A DNA stretch of 64,000 nt, taken from Shewanella xiamenensis (lineage in GTDB: Bacteria; Pseudomonadota; Gammaproteobacteria; Enterobacterales; Shewanellaceae). Made by a program: the position numbers and the translations under genes. Below the pieces are notes generated by a model. It did no database searches. It was not told the DNA's origin and saw nothing but the letters and a program-made list of their open reading frames with translations. Each line of letters starts with the position of its first letter. The stretch's first letter is position 1. Location of the stretch: positions 62,001 to 126,000 of the forward strand of contig NZ_BMOP01000008.1 in the NCBI RefSeq assembly GCF_014647135.1, read 5' to 3'. This document shows, in pieces, positions 36,502 to 46,935 of this stretch.

Positions 36502-39500
36502 TTACTCCGCCGATGTTGGCTTTTCGTCTTTCGCTTTTCTCTCTCGTTTACTAAAGATCCGCTCAACAATAACGAAGAACAGTGGCACGAAGAAGATACC
36601 TAAGAACGTCGAACTCATCATACCGCCAAGTACACCAGTACCGATGGCATTCTGGCTACCTGAACCTACACCCGTACTAATGGCTAACGGCACAACCCCT
36701 AAACCAAACGCGAGCGATGTCATCAGAATCGGACGCAAACGCACACGTACAGCATGTAACGTCGCTTCAACCAGACCCGCCCCTTTCTCGTAGAACTCTT
36801 TCGCAAATTCCACAATCAAGATGGCGTTCTTGGTTGCCAAGCCAACAGTCGTCAGCAGACCTACTTGGAAGAACACGTCGTTTGGCAAGCCACGGCCATT
36901 CATCGCCAGCAGGGCACCGATAATACCTAGAGGAACCACTAGGATTACCGCAAACGGAACTGACCAGCTCTCATACAGTGCAGCCAATACGAGGAATACC
37001 ACCAGAATCGACAACGCATATAGCGCAGGCGCTTGGTTACCCGATAAACGCTCCTCATAGGATAAGCCGTTCCACTCGATGCCAAAGCCCGGTGGTAACT
37101 GTTTAACTAGGTCTTCCATAATATTCATGGCCGCACCAGTACTAAAGCCTGGTGCTGTTGCGCCTTGAATATTCACCGCAGGTAAACCGTTAAAACGTTC
37201 TAGACGTGGTGAGCCGTATTCCCAAGAACCTGTCGCAAAGGCTGAAAACGGCACCATATCGCCCTTGTTGTTACGCACATACCAAGTGTCTAGGTCTTCT
37301 GGCTGCATACGGTATTGAGCATCACCTTGCACAAATACCTTTTTAACACGACCACGGTCGATAAAGTCGTTAACATAAGAACCACCCCAAGCTGTTGCCA
37401 ACACATTGTTAACGTTAGCAATCTCAACGCCTAATGCGCTCAACTTAGCATGATCAATGTGCAATTGATAAATTGGCGCATCTTCCTGACCATTAGGGCG
37501 AACCCCCACAAGGTTTGGATTTTGAGCTGCCATACCCAGCAATTGATTACGCGCCGCCACTAACTTATCGTGACCTTGGCCGTTTTTATCTTGCAGGTAC
37601 ATATCGAAACCATTGGCCGTACCCAACTCGATGACCGCTGGCGGTACGAAGGCGAATACGAAGGCTTCTTTCATTTGGCTGAATACACCCATAGCGCGGC
37701 CCGCAATGGATTGAACATCCATACCTGGCGCTTCACGCTCTGACCAATCCTTCAAGCCAACGAAGGCAATACCCATGTTCTGGCCTTGACCCGCAAAACT
37801 GAAGCCCGCCACGCTAAATACCGACCTTACGCCTTCTTCAGCCATAAAGTGATCAGAGACTTTCTCTAACACTTTCATGGTGCTTTCTTGGGTAGAGTTG
37901 GTTGGCAAAATTGCCTGCGTGAACAAGATACCTTGGTCTTCGTCTGGTAAGAATGCCGTTGGCATGCGCATGAAAATCCAGCCCACTGCCACCACTAATG
38001 CAGCGTAAATCATCATGACCCTGAAGCCACGCTTCACAATGCCAGCCACGCTCGATTCGTAACGGTTCGTTAAGCGATCGAAACCACGGTTAAACCAACC
38101 GAAGAAACCCGTTTCGATATGGCCATGACCCTTCTTCAACGGTTTGAGCATCGTCGCACAGAGTGCGGGGGTTAAAATCAAGGCCACCAGCACAGACAGC
38201 GCCATCGCAGAAACGATAGTGATCGAGAACTGACGGTAAATTACCCCAGTAGAACCCGACATAAACGCCATAGGTACGAATACCGCAGACAAGGTCAGAC
38301 CGATACCGACTAACGCGCCAGTAATTTGATCCATCGACTTACGGGTCGCTTCGAGTGGACTTAAGCCCTCTTCGGCCATCACCCGCTCAACGTTTTCAAC
38401 CACCACAATCGCGTCGTCCACGAGTAGACCAATCGCCAGTACCATTGCAAACATGGTGAGGGTGTTGATGGAGAAGCCCGTTGCCGACAGAATCGCAAAG
38501 GTACCCAGCAATACCACAGGTACTGCAATCGTTGGAATTAAAGTCGCACGGAAGTTCTGCAGGAAGAGGTACATGATGACGAACACCAGTACGATCGCTT
38601 CAAGCAGAGTGTGGACTACGCCTTCAATCGATTTATCAACGAATGGCGTTGTATCGTAGGGGTAAACCACATCTAACCCAGCAGGGAAGAAGGGACGCAA
38701 CTCTTCCACTTTAGCGCGAACCGCTGCCGCCGTATCTAAGGCGTTAGCACCGGTTGCCAGCTTAATCGCAATACCCGAGGCAGGTTTACCGTTATACAGA
38801 GACTCTACGGCATAACTTTCTGAACCCAACTCGACACGCGCCACATCACCCAAGAACACGTTCGCACCCGACGTATCGGATTTAAGAATAATCTTGCGGA
38901 ATTGTTCTGGCGTTTGCAGACGACTCTGTGCCGATACGGTCGCGTTTAGCTCTTGTCCTGGCAGTGATGGCGTACCACCGAGTTGACCAGCAGATACCTG
39001 TGCGTTTTGCGCGCGGATAGCACTCACCACATCTAAGCTAGTGAGGTTATATTGAGTCAGTTTCAGCGGGTCTAACCATATACGCATCGCGTACTGAGCA
39101 CCGAAAATCTGAATTTCACCCACGCCCGGTACACGGCTCATAGGATCTTGGATGTTAGCGCCCACATAGTCGGCGATGTCACCCTTATCCAAAGAACCGT
39201 CGGTCGATACGAAGCCCAATACCATCAGGAAGCCAGAGCTTGACTTGTTAACGTTAACCCCTTGAGATTGAACCTCTTGTGGTAACAAGGTCATTGCGCC
39301 CTGTAACTTGTTTTGTACCTGAACCTGCGCGATATCCGGATCGGCCTCAGCGTTAAAGGTTAAGGTAATCGATGCGTTACCAAAGCTATCACTGGTTGAA
39401 GCGATATAACGTAGGTGGTCGATACCCTTCATACGTTGCTCAATCACCTGAGTTACTGAGTCTTCAACGATTTTGGCCGATGCACCTGGATAGTTCGCAC

Positions 39501-39636
39501 TGATCACTACTGTCGGTGGCGCAATACTGGGGTACTGCGAGACTGGCAGGGATCGGATCGATAAAATCCCCGCCAACATAATGATTAAGGCGATCACCCA
39601 CGCAAAGATGGGACGATCAATAAAAAAACGTGCCAT
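36502..39636 (-). CDS. RND multidrug efflux transporter (AcrB/HAE-1 type)
   Basis: 1044 residues, full length. Inner-membrane trimeric proton-driven pump with 12 helices and two large periplasmic loops. The N-terminus [20 protein letters not shown] and [16 protein letters not shown] are typical. Proton-relay aspartates are the adjacent pair in [20 protein letters not shown], and the lysine in [17 protein letters not shown] is present, so the relay is complete. These residues define the HAE-1 drug pumps rather than metal pumps. It is 9 bases downstream of its adaptor gene. No outer-membrane channel gene is in the operon, so it likely uses a TolC encoded elsewhere. Confidence 0.95.
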   Translation of the reverse strand: MARFFIDRPIFAWVIALIIMLAGILSIRSLPVSQYPSIAPPTVVISANYPGASAKIVEDSVTQVIEQRMKGIDHLRYIASTSDSFGNASITLTFNAEADPDIAQVQVQNKLQGAMTLLPQEVQSQGVNVNKSSSGFLMVLGFVSTDGSLDKGDIADYVGANIQDPMSRVPGVGEIQIFGAQYAMRIWLDPLKLTQYNLTSLDVVSAIRAQNAQVSAGQLGGTPSLPGQELNATVSAQSRLQTPEQFRKIILKSDTSGANVFLGDVARVELGSESYAVESLYNGKPASGIAIKLATGANALDTAAAVRAKVEELRPFFPAGLDVVYPYDTTPFVDKSIEGVVHTLLEAIVLVFVIMYLFLQNFRATLIPTIAVPVVLLGTFAILSATGFSINTLTMFAMVLAIGLLVDDAIVVVENVERVMAEEGLSPLEATRKSMDQITGALVGIGLTLSAVFVPMAFMSGSTGVIYRQFSITIVSAMALSVLVALILTPALCATMLKPLKKGHGHIETGFFGWFNRGFDRLTNRYESSVAGIVKRGFRVMMIYAALVVAVGWIFMRMPTAFLPDEDQGILFTQAILPTNSTQESTMKVLEKVSDHFMAEEGVRSVFSVAGFSFAGQGQNMGIAFVGLKDWSEREAPGMDVQSIAGRAMGVFSQMKEAFVFAFVPPAVIELGTANGFDMYLQDKNGQGHDKLVAARNQLLGMAAQNPNLVGVRPNGQEDAPIYQLHIDHAKLSALGVEIANVNNVLATAWGGSYVNDFIDRGRVKKVFVQGDAQYRMQPEDLDTWYVRNNKGDMVPFSAFATGSWEYGSPRLERFNGLPAVNIQGATAPGFSTGAAMNIMEDLVKQLPPGFGIEWNGLSYEERLSGNQAPALYALSILVVFLVLAALYESWSVPFAVILVVPLGIIGALLAMNGRGLPNDVFFQVGLLTTVGLATKNAILIVEFAKEFYEKGAGLVEATLHAVRVRLRPILMTSLAFGLGVVPLAISTGVGSGSQNAIGTGVLGGMMSSTFLGIFFVPLFFVIVERIFSKRERKAKDEKPTSAE

Positions 39637-39645
39637 AGCTATGCC

Positions 39646-40794
39646 CTATTTTGCTTGGGTTTCAGAAATAACTTTGGTGGTGACTGGTGCACCTGGACGG
39701 ATCTTTTGTAATCCTTCCACAATCAACTTATCGCCCGCTTCTAAACCAGCAGTAATACGCCATTGATTGTCGATAACTTCCGCTGTGGTAACAATTTTTG
39801 CTTCCACTAGACCTTGATCGTTCACCACCATCGCCACGGCCTGACCCTTAGCGTTACGGGTAATGGCTTTTTGCGGCACTAGGATGGCTTGAGGATCGGT
39901 ACCGGTATTCAATACAGCACGAACATACATGCCAGGCAGTAAGATGCCATCTGGGTTAGGGAACTCGGCGCGTAGGATCACTGAGCCAGTATTTTCATCC
40001 ACGCTCACTTCAGCAAATTGCAGCTTACCGTTGTGACCATAAATCGTGCCGTCTTCTAAGACTAACTGCACGTCAGCGTTATCCGCCGCCTGCAGCTTAC
40101 CTTGCTTCAGCTTGGCTTTTAGGCGTAACAGCTGAGCACTCGATTGAGCGATATCCACATTGATAGGATCAAGCTGTTGAATGGTTGCCAGAGTTTGGCT
40201 TTGGTTAGCCGTTACTAGCGCACCCGCTGTTACACTCGACTTACCGATACGGCCTGAAATCGGCGCTAATACTTCAGTGTATTGAAGATTGATTTTCGCA
40301 GTATTAATCGCCGCTTCTGCTACAGTCACGCTGGCCAGCGCTTCTTTGTAAGCGGCTTCGGCTTCATCGAAATCTTGTTTACTGATTGCGTTAGTTTTAA
40401 CTAACTGCTGATAACGAGCCGCTTTTGCCTTAGCAGAAGCAAGGCTTGCATTTGCTCGAGCTAAGTCAGCATTTGCACTGACAAGTGCAGCTTTATAAGG
40501 CGCAGAATCAATTTGATAAAGAGATTCGCCTTGCTTCACATTGCCGCCTTCGACAAAGCTACGCTTAGTGATAATGCCATTCACTTGAGGACGAACTTCG
40601 GCTTCAAGAAATGCCTTGCTACGACCCGGTAACTCGACTTGGATAACCTGTGGCTTAGCCTCCACTTTGATTATCCCAACTTCCATGCTCTGCGGCCCCG
40701 CGCCGCCATGAGCGGCTTTATCCTCTTGAGGGCTACAAGCTGCCATCCACAACGCCACGCTGATTACTGAGGCAAGTTTAATTGTCTGCCGCAT
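39646..40794 (-). CDS. RND efflux periplasmic adaptor (AcrA/MexA type)
   Basis: 382 residues from ATG 40794, chosen because AAAGGAG lies 6 bases before it; the frame runs 12 codons further. Lipoprotein signal with lipobox MAAC and Cys20. Adaptor modules in order: barrel-sandwich/lipoyl half (VRPQVNGIITKRSFVEGGNV), alpha-hairpin (about 95-165), second lipoyl half (VLAPISGRIGKSSVTAGALV), beta-barrel (LDPINVDIAQSSAQLLRLK) and membrane-proximal domain (ILVPQKAITRNAKGQAVAMV). First gene of the two-gene pump operon. No adjacent TetR-type repressor. Confidence 0.93.
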   Translation of the reverse strand: MRQTIKLASVISVALWMAACSPQEDKAAHGGAGPQSMEVGIIKVEAKPQVIQVELPGRSKAFLEAEVRPQVNGIITKRSFVEGGNVKQGESLYQIDSAPYKAALVSANADLARANASLASAKAKAARYQQLVKTNAISKQDFDEAEAAYKEALASVTVAEAAINTAKINLQYTEVLAPISGRIGKSSVTAGALVTANQSQTLATIQQLDPINVDIAQSSAQLLRLKAKLKQGKLQAADNADVQLVLEDGTIYGHNGKLQFAEVSVDENTGSVILRAEFPNPDGILLPGMYVRAVLNTGTDPQAILVPQKAITRNAKGQAVAMVVNDQGLVEAKIVTTAEVIDNQWRITAGLEAGDKLIVEGLQKIRPGAPVTTKVISETQAK

Positions 40795-41571
40795 GAGAAC
40801 TCCTTTAAATTTTAACGCCACCGTGTTCACACAATATGGATGATTTCACGGCCATAATTATAACTAAAATCAAAGCTATTACTTATCGTATACCCTATAA
40901 GGATCAACAAGAAAGATAAACAAACAAAAGTGTAAACTAATGAAAATATTCACACCTTTGCCAATACCTTATTAGTAGAATTGTTATCCTATTTAAGAAG
41001 TATGTTAACTGTAGATAAGATTGTTAGCGTTATACGATACAAAGCACTTATTCAGCCTACTCTATATCAAAAATGTTGCAAACATGTTTGGCGACACAAA
41101 TGTTTATACTCGATTAACCTGAGTAAACATTTATTTGATACAGCTAGGGCATATTAGCACAAGCTTTTACATAAGGTTTTGTGCATATATAACCCCTGTG
41201 TGGTCATATTGGATCAAGCATGGAATGACCATACCTTGCTATCCGAATGCATACTATTGCTACGTAAATCCTTGTTACAAATGGGTCAGGGAAACGAATA
41301 GATATTCAAACCTTTGGACGCGACATTTTATGACCAAGCGTTGTATAGCGCAAATTGGATATTACATTTTGCACCCCATTTAATGAAACTCAGCTTCCCA
41401 AAAAAATGCAGTTTTATAAATTACGCTTTTATTGACCCTGTTATTTCGCTGCTTATTCACATTCATTCATATCTTTTCGTTATTGGTTCATCCCAGGCGG
41501 CACCGCTATTAACAATTTATTTTTACGATATAGGTGCGCTAACAATTTCCAATCACTTTGAGATGATGATT
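40795..41571. promoter_or_regulatory. Long AT-rich divergent intergenic region
   Basis: 777 bases between the efflux adaptor gene and a porin gene. It holds an imperfect inverted repeat at 41098-41132 (AAATGTTTATACTC ... GAGTAAACATTT) and related ACATGTTT / ACATTTAT motifs nearby. An 82-codon open frame (41135-41383) and the upstream extension of the porin frame are present but look non-coding: odd composition rich in Tyr, Ile and Cys, and no ribosome sites. The size is unusual for this compact region. Confidence 0.45.
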
Positions 41572-42309
41572 ATGAAGACTCGTACTAAATTGCTGCTCAC
41601 TGGGGCGTTACTTTCTTTGGCGGCCAGCTCCCACGCTGCTGAAGATAATCAACTCTTTGGTGGCACCCTTAACGGCAATGTTAATTTTGCTTCGGACTAT
41701 GTGTTTCGTGGTGAATCCGAGACCTTAGACGGCGATATTCCGGTCGTCCAAGGCACATTAAGTTGGAACCACAATCAAGGCTGGTATGCTGGGGTATTTA
41801 GCTCCAACATTAAGTTTGCAGACCCAAACTTAGAAATTGTTACCGCGCCTTTTATTGGTAAAGCGGGAGAGTTTGGCGATTCTGGCTTTACCTATGATGT
41901 CATGCTGTTTTCATACCTTTACCCCGGTGCTTCCTATTCCAACTACACCGAATTATGGCTAAAAGTGGGTAAACAATTCGGTCGAGCCAATCTGCAACTC
42001 GAAGTCACCCCAACGGTGGATGACTGGTTTGGTGTCGATGGCTGGCACGGGGTGAACTACGCTCTACACCCCAGCTATAGCTTTGACAACGGTGTAAAAA
42101 TCTCAGCATCTGTAGGTTATCAAGACCTCACGGGTGATGGTGCCGAAGGTTGGGGCCACTGGAACATAGGTTTAAGCAAAGCCTATTACGGCCTTAACTT
42201 CGATTTACGCTACCACGGCAGCACCGTCGACACTGACCATAAAGTCTATGGTACACAAACTGAAATCTTCGATGACAGAGTCGTCATTGGGATCAGTAAA
42301 AGTTTCTAA
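41572..42309 (+). CDS. TorF/Gcw_chp family outer-membrane protein
   Basis: 245 residues from ATG 41572 (MKTRTKLLLTGALLSLAASS, signal cleaved near SHA-AED). Two in-frame ATGs lie 3 and 2 codons upstream, and the frame stays open far upstream without coding character. After the signal, GTLNGNVNFASDYVFRGESE is the N-terminal hallmark of the TorF / Gcw_chp family ('F-x-S-D-Y-x-F-R-G'), predicted small beta-barrel porins. Alternating strands ending with a C-terminal aromatic (VVIGISKSF) fit outer-membrane insertion. Substrate unknown. Preceded by the 777-base regulatory gap and followed by a strong terminator. Confidence 0.8.
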   Translation: MKTRTKLLLTGALLSLAASSHAAEDNQLFGGTLNGNVNFASDYVFRGESETLDGDIPVVQGTLSWNHNQGWYAGVFSSNIKFADPNLEIVTAPFIGKAGEFGDSGFTYDVMLFSYLYPGASYSNYTELWLKVGKQFGRANLQLEVTPTVDDWFGVDGWHGVNYALHPSYSFDNGVKISASVGYQDLTGDGAEGWGHWNIGLSKAYYGLNFDLRYHGSTVDTDHKVYGTQTEIFDDRVVIGISKSF

Positions 42310-42380
42310 TCCTGTTTTTGCTTATACGTTCATCCCGCTGCTTCCCTGCAGTACTCCAATTGCTTGAAATATCGAGCCTT

Positions 42381-42410
42381 GACCAGCCAAATTTGGCTGG
42401 TCTTTTTTTT
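42381..42410 (+). terminator. Intrinsic terminator
   Basis: Perfect 22-base palindrome centred on AAATTT (GACCAGCC / GGCTGGTC arms) followed by CTTTTTTTT-type U-tract. It ends the TorF-type gene and lies 3 bases from the stop of the convergent glycosylase gene. Confidence 0.9.
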
Positions 42411-42412
42411 AT

Positions 42413-43102
42413 CTAAATACGATTATCACCCACGCTACAGGCTAACACCCGGCTGATATCCGCAAGACAACGGCCCGACTCCTGTTGCCATTGATTGAAC
42501 ACGGCCTGTACCTGTTTTAACGCCGTTTGCGAGCTAAAGCCGGCATCTACCAGCTTGTGCGCTTTAAAATAGCCTTGCACATCATCGGTTAACAAAAAGG
42601 TATCCTTACCGATTCCACGTAAGAAATACGGCCCCGTATTGCCACCGAGACGAGCGCCGCGCTTCTTTAAGAACGCCCAGAGTCCGACGATATCGTCGGT
42701 CGGCCAGTCAGCAATCAGCTTAGCCAAGCTGCCATGTTCGCGGGCAATATCATGGATCATCAAAGCATTATCATAAATTGCTTGGGTTTTCTTTAGGTGG
42801 CGAATCAAGGTCGCATCCGCAGCGCGAGCTTGGATCTGCTCGGGTGACAACATTAATACCTTCTCGGGCACAAAATGAAAGAAGGATTTTTCGTAAGCAG
42901 GCCATTTATTATCGACCACGCGCCAGACAAAACCACTCTGGAACACTTGTCGGCTCATGGCCGAAAGCAGCGTAGCATCATCGTATTGACGAATTTCAGC
43001 ACTCGTTAGACACCCAGGAAGTAAGGCTTCGAGTCCCTTTTTACCGCCTTTGCGCTCACTCGCTCTGGCATAGATGGATGAGAAACTTTCTAATTGGCTC
43101 AT
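42413..43102 (-). CDS. DNA-3-methyladenine glycosylase I family protein
   Basis: 229 residues from ATG 43102 (MSQLESFSSIYARASERKGG); the frame continues to a GTG at 43240 without support. Base-excision repair enzymes of the Tag fold remove 3-methyladenine. FQSGFVWRVVDNKWPAYEKS and FLKKRGARLGGNTGPYFLRG are recognisable pieces of this family (adenine_glyco). The protein is longer than E. coli Tag (187) and I do not see the four Tag zinc ligands clearly, so it is a divergent subfamily. Lone gene, divergent from the GST gene. Confidence 0.7.
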   Translation of the reverse strand: MSQLESFSSIYARASERKGGKKGLEALLPGCLTSAEIRQYDDATLLSAMSRQVFQSGFVWRVVDNKWPAYEKSFFHFVPEKVLMLSPEQIQARAADATLIRHLKKTQAIYDNALMIHDIAREHGSLAKLIADWPTDDIVGLWAFLKKRGARLGGNTGPYFLRGIGKDTFLLTDDVQGYFKAHKLVDAGFSSQTALKQVQAVFNQWQQESGRCLADISRVLACSVGDNRI

Positions 43103-43308
43103 GCTGTTACCTTTGATTATCGATATTTCACTAGCGTTTCTAGGCGTTAATAGTACCGAATTTGAGCCCACGGGGATCATTCCGTATGGAAAACCTGTTT
43201 TACGTCCATTTCTGGCCCTTTGAAGAAATTCCCACTGCACGCATGTTGATACCGACTAAAGTTAAGGCGTAGAGTCAAAAAAATGCAGTGGTTATGGGGT
43301 CGGTACCT

Positions 43309-43956
43309 ATGGAGCTTTTCTATCATCCGTTATCACGATATTCACAGAAAGTATTAATTGCTCTCTATGAGAAACAAGCGAACTTTTATCCGCGGATCAC
43401 TGATTTACGCGACCCACTGGCACGCAAGGCCTTCCAGCAATTTTATCCTCCTGGCAAACTGCCATTGCTCAAAACTCAAGAAGGCCAACTGATCCCCGAA
43501 TCCAGCATTATTATTGAATACTTAGACAGGCATTTTCAAAACGGTACAGAGTTATTACCCGCGGAGGCTGAACGGAATTTGGCGGTGCGCCTATTCGATC
43601 GCATTATTGATTTTGATATCAATAACCCACTATTCCAATTAGAAAAATTAAAGTATGCCCCTGATGGGCATGAGTTCGAAATCAAGCAGATTGAAAAACA
43701 AATGCTTACCCAATTTCAACGCTTAGATAGCCATCTTAGTCAAAATCATTGGGTGTGTGGCGACAGTTTTACCTTAGCCGACTGTGCACTGATCCCCTGC
43801 TTAAGCTACAGCTTTGCTCACTTAAACCTATTGGATTTAGATGAGTTAGTCCGTTATTGGCAACAGGCGCAGCTTCGCGGCGCCTGGACACTCGTGCTTG
43901 AAGAAGTGCTACTAGCCGAAATGGAAGAAGACACTGGGATTAGGAGTATTCCCTAG
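43309..43956 (+). CDS. Glutathione S-transferase family protein
   Basis: 215 residues from ATG 43309 (MELFYHPLSRYSQKVLIALY). The thioredoxin-like N-domain contains SRYSQKV at the position of the catalytic Ser/Tyr/Cys, the cis-proline in GKLPLLKTQ and the glutathione gamma-Glu contact ESSIIIEYLDRHF. The helical C-domain has FTLADCALIPCLSY with the conserved capping Asp. A detoxification or housekeeping GST; substrate unknown. The ribosome site is weak (GGGGTCGG). The GTG at 43288 is an alternative start. Confidence 0.85.
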   Translation: MELFYHPLSRYSQKVLIALYEKQANFYPRITDLRDPLARKAFQQFYPPGKLPLLKTQEGQLIPESSIIIEYLDRHFQNGTELLPAEAERNLAVRLFDRIIDFDINNPLFQLEKLKYAPDGHEFEIKQIEKQMLTQFQRLDSHLSQNHWVCGDSFTLADCALIPCLSYSFAHLNLLDLDELVRYWQQAQLRGAWTLVLEEVLLAEMEEDTGIRSIP

Positions 43957-43968
43957 TACCAGCGCGTC

Positions 43969-44499
43969 CTAAAGATTACGCTCTTTCTTTAATTGTAAAA
44001 ATGCTTTCCATTTCACGACTTCGGGCGGTAACTCTGGAGCCGGATCGGTATAGCCTGCTTCTTTAACTAATACCTCTAAAGGCACTTGCTTACCTTTACA
44101 CACAAACACACCACGCACATGCACTATACAATGTAGGCCGCGCTCACTGATAAAGCGTTGTTCAATATAGAAATATTTTTCATCCCAGCCCACGACCTTG
44201 GTTTCAATCTCAAACTTTTTTAAGGGCTTGATATCGCGGATATAGGTAAATTCGGCGGCGTTAACAATTGGCATCCATTTTAATTTGAGGAAACGCTTCA
44301 GCAACCCCATTTCGGCCAACATATAGGTGCGTGCCAGATCCATAAACGCTGGGTAACGGGAGTTAGTGAGATGGAAATTGATATCGCAATCACTGGGCAA
44401 CGCGCGATAAGTAATGCGGCTCGTCCCCAAAAAATCAATCTTACGGCAATGGCGCGTGCGCCAAAATAACAACCAAAACAAACGGAAATACAGATTCAT
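43969..44499 (-). CDS. Hotdog-fold acyl-CoA thioesterase-like protein
   Basis: 176 residues from ATG 44499 (MNLYFRLFWLLFWRTRHCRK), with AGGG about 8 bases upstream. An N-terminal hydrophobic/basic segment could anchor it in the membrane. The hotdog domain is visible as YRALPSDCDINFHLTNSRYP followed by AFMDLAR, which matches the 'D-x-D-x-x-x-H-x-x-N-x-x-Y' motif of 4-hydroxybenzoyl-CoA thioesterase-like enzymes and THEM6-type proteins. Later VVGWDEKYFYIEQRF and VHVRGVFVCKGKQVP fit the central sheet. Substrate unknown. Confidence 0.78.
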   Translation of the reverse strand: MNLYFRLFWLLFWRTRHCRKIDFLGTSRITYRALPSDCDINFHLTNSRYPAFMDLARTYMLAEMGLLKRFLKLKWMPIVNAAEFTYIRDIKPLKKFEIETKVVGWDEKYFYIEQRFISERGLHCIVHVRGVFVCKGKQVPLEVLVKEAGYTDPAPELPPEVVKWKAFLQLKKERNL

Positions 44500-44573
44500 A
44501 TGCAGTAGCCCTAAAAAGAAGAGCCACAGGCTAACAGAGGTCATACCAGAGGGCAAGCGAGATCTAGCTCACA

Positions 44574-44599
44574 AAAAAGGCGCCATTCGGCGCCTTTTT
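44574..44599 (-). terminator. Intrinsic terminator of prlC
   Basis: Stem AAAAAGGCGCC / GGCGCCTTTTT with a 4-base loop. It lies 29 bases past the prlC stop on the minus strand, with a run of T residues after the stem. Confidence 0.88.
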
Positions 44600-44627
44600 A
44601 TGCTCAAGCACAGCTATTTAGTATGGC

Positions 44628-46667
44628 TTAAGCGGCAATCCCAGAGTGGCGCAGCAGCGCATCAATACTCGGCTCGCGTCCCATAAACTGTTTGAACAAG
44701 TCCATAGGCTCAGCAGAACCGCCCATTTCGAGGATGTTGTGCAGGAAGCTACGGCCCGTATCAGGATTGAAGATACCCTCCTCTTCGAAGCGAGAAAACG
44801 CATCCGCCGACAGCACTTCGGCCCACTTGTAGCTGTAATAACCCGCAGCATAGCCGCCGGCAAAAATATGCGCAAAACCATGTTGGAAACGGTTAAATGC
44901 TGGCGGAATTAACACGGCCACCTGACGACGCACTTCGTCCAAGGTCTGCTGAATACGCGCGCCTTTTGCAGGGTCGTATTCGTGGTGCAGTCTAAAATCG
45001 AACAGTGAAAACTCGAGCTGGCGCAACATCATCATGCCGGATTGGAAGTTTTTCGCCGCTAACATCTTGTCTAGCATCGCTTTTGGTAAAGGTTCACCGG
45101 TTTCGTAGTGACCGGAGATCTCCGCTAAGGCTTCTTCTTGCCAGCACCAGTTTTCCATAAATTGGCTAGGTAATTCGACCGCGTCCCATGGCACACCATT
45201 GATACCTGATACGCCAGCAACATCGATTTTGGTCAGCATATGATGAATGCCATGGCCAAACTCATGGAATAAGGTCGTCACTTCATCGTGGGTGAAAAGC
45301 GCAGGCTTACCATCAACTGGACCATTGAAGTTACAAGTGAGATAGGCAACGGGTTTTTGTAGGCCATTGGCGGTTTGACGGCGCACGCGGCAATCATCCA
45401 TCCAAGCGCCGCCGCGTTTACCAGTGCGGGCGTATAAGTCTAAATAGAAACTGCCTCTGTGCTCGCCCGTTTCGTCAAAAATATCGAAGAAACGCACGTC
45501 TTTATGCCAACGGTCAAACTCGGTTTGCTCAACAATCTTTAAGCCAAATAGGCGTGAGACACTGTAAAACAAGCCTGATAGCACTTTATCTTCAGGGAAG
45601 TAAGGGCGCAGCAACTCTTGTGAAATCTCATACTTATGTTGCTGTAACTTCTCAGCGTAGAAACTTAAATCCCAAGAAGCCATCTCGCTCACACCATAAT
45701 GCTCCAGTGCAAAGGCTTTTAACTCGGCTAATTCGGCCTTGGCTTGGTCTTTTGAACGCAGCGCCAATTCATTTAAGAAGGCCATCACCTGCGCAGGCGT
45801 TTCAGCCATTTTCGTGGCGAGGGATTTTTCGGCAAAGCTATCAAAGCCTAACAACTGTGCCAATTCATGGCGCAGTGCGAGGATTTCATCCATCAATGGA
45901 CCGTTATCGAATTCGCCCGCATTTGGACCTTGATCCGAGGCGCGAGTCACGAAGGCTCGGTAACACTCTTCACGCAAGTTGCGGTTTTCGCTGTAGGTCA
46001 TCACAGGTAAATAGGAAGGGAAATCTAAGGTAAATAGCCAGCCCTCTAATGCGCGGGCCTCGGCCATCGCTTTTGCGGCCGCTTTAGCTGAATCGGGCAA
46101 GCCAGCGAGTTCTGCCTCATCGGTAATTAACTTAGTCCAGGCTTGGGTTGCATCGAGCAGTTGATTGGAAAAGCCGCTGGTAAGTTCAGAAAGACGTTTA
46201 ACGATTTCACCATAACGCAGTTTTTGCGCATCGTCTAAGCCGATACCCGAAAGCTCGAAGTCGCGTAAGCTGTGCTCAATCACCATCTGTTGTGCTTGGC
46301 TTAATTGAGCAAACTCTGCCGATGCACGCAGCGATTTGTAGGCCTCGTATAACCCTTGGTGTTGGCCAACGTAAGTGCCGTATTCGGATAACAGTGGCAA
46401 ACAAGCATCATGGGCCGAGCGCCATTCATCTGTGCTCACCACTGAGTTCATATGGGAGACGGGTGACCAAATTTGGCTTAACTCATCATCTACTTGCTCC
46501 AGAGGGGCGACTAAGTTATCCCACGTAAAAGGCCCAGGGTTTTGCAGCACTTCATCAATCTTGGCACGACACTGAGCAATGGCTTGCTCAACGGCAACTT
46601 GAATATGTTCAGGTTTAATCTGTGAAAAAAGCGGTAATGCAGCGCCGTTAAGCAAAGGGTTGCTCAT
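44628..46667 (-). CDS. prlC: Oligopeptidase A
   Basis: 679 residues, matching E. coli OpdA/PrlC (680). M3-family zinc metallopeptidase of the cytosol; degrades oligopeptides and cleaved signal peptides. The zinc site TLFHEFGHGIHHML has His468, Glu469 and His472, with the third ligand expected in the downstream WCWQEEALAEISGHYETGEP region. The N-terminal NPLLNGAALPLFSQIKPEHI is typical. ATG 46667 follows AGAGGAA. In E. coli it is next to rsmJ and rlmJ; here those lie about 13 kb to the left. Confidence 0.95.
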   Translation of the reverse strand: MSNPLLNGAALPLFSQIKPEHIQVAVEQAIAQCRAKIDEVLQNPGPFTWDNLVAPLEQVDDELSQIWSPVSHMNSVVSTDEWRSAHDACLPLLSEYGTYVGQHQGLYEAYKSLRASAEFAQLSQAQQMVIEHSLRDFELSGIGLDDAQKLRYGEIVKRLSELTSGFSNQLLDATQAWTKLITDEAELAGLPDSAKAAAKAMAEARALEGWLFTLDFPSYLPVMTYSENRNLREECYRAFVTRASDQGPNAGEFDNGPLMDEILALRHELAQLLGFDSFAEKSLATKMAETPAQVMAFLNELALRSKDQAKAELAELKAFALEHYGVSEMASWDLSFYAEKLQQHKYEISQELLRPYFPEDKVLSGLFYSVSRLFGLKIVEQTEFDRWHKDVRFFDIFDETGEHRGSFYLDLYARTGKRGGAWMDDCRVRRQTANGLQKPVAYLTCNFNGPVDGKPALFTHDEVTTLFHEFGHGIHHMLTKIDVAGVSGINGVPWDAVELPSQFMENWCWQEEALAEISGHYETGEPLPKAMLDKMLAAKNFQSGMMMLRQLEFSLFDFRLHHEYDPAKGARIQQTLDEVRRQVAVLIPPAFNRFQHGFAHIFAGGYAAGYYSYKWAEVLSADAFSRFEEEGIFNPDTGRSFLHNILEMGGSAEPMDLFKQFMGREPSIDALLRHSGIAA

Positions 46668-46935
46668 AATGATTCCTCTACAATCTGTGTAGCTAATAAA
46701 TAAGGGCTTATGTTCAATTTATCAAGGCGAGAAAACCGATTGCTATCTTCGTTTGTAGGCCTAACGCCATTTCATCAATAAAAAAGTGAACCAGCTCTCA
46801 ATTAGGATTTACACTAAATTTACCCTTTGAATCTTGATAGTTTGATCGCAAATCAAATCCATTCTCATTAACGCTTATATGTATATAGGCTAACATCAGT
46901 GCATATTCTATATTTTCAATTAGATTGGCTTATTT

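Noticed and set aside
36485..39000. Several plus-strand frames opposite the RND transporter gene
   Set aside because: Antisense shadows of a 1044-codon gene with complete AcrB-type motifs.
41135..41383. 82-codon frame in the long porin spacer
   Set aside because: Very high Tyr/Ile/Cys content, no ribosome site and overlap with an inverted-repeat region; looks like AT-rich non-coding DNA.
41314..41571. Upstream extension of the TorF-type porin frame
   Set aside because: A clear signal peptide starts at ATG 41572; the extension would bury it and lacks family similarity.
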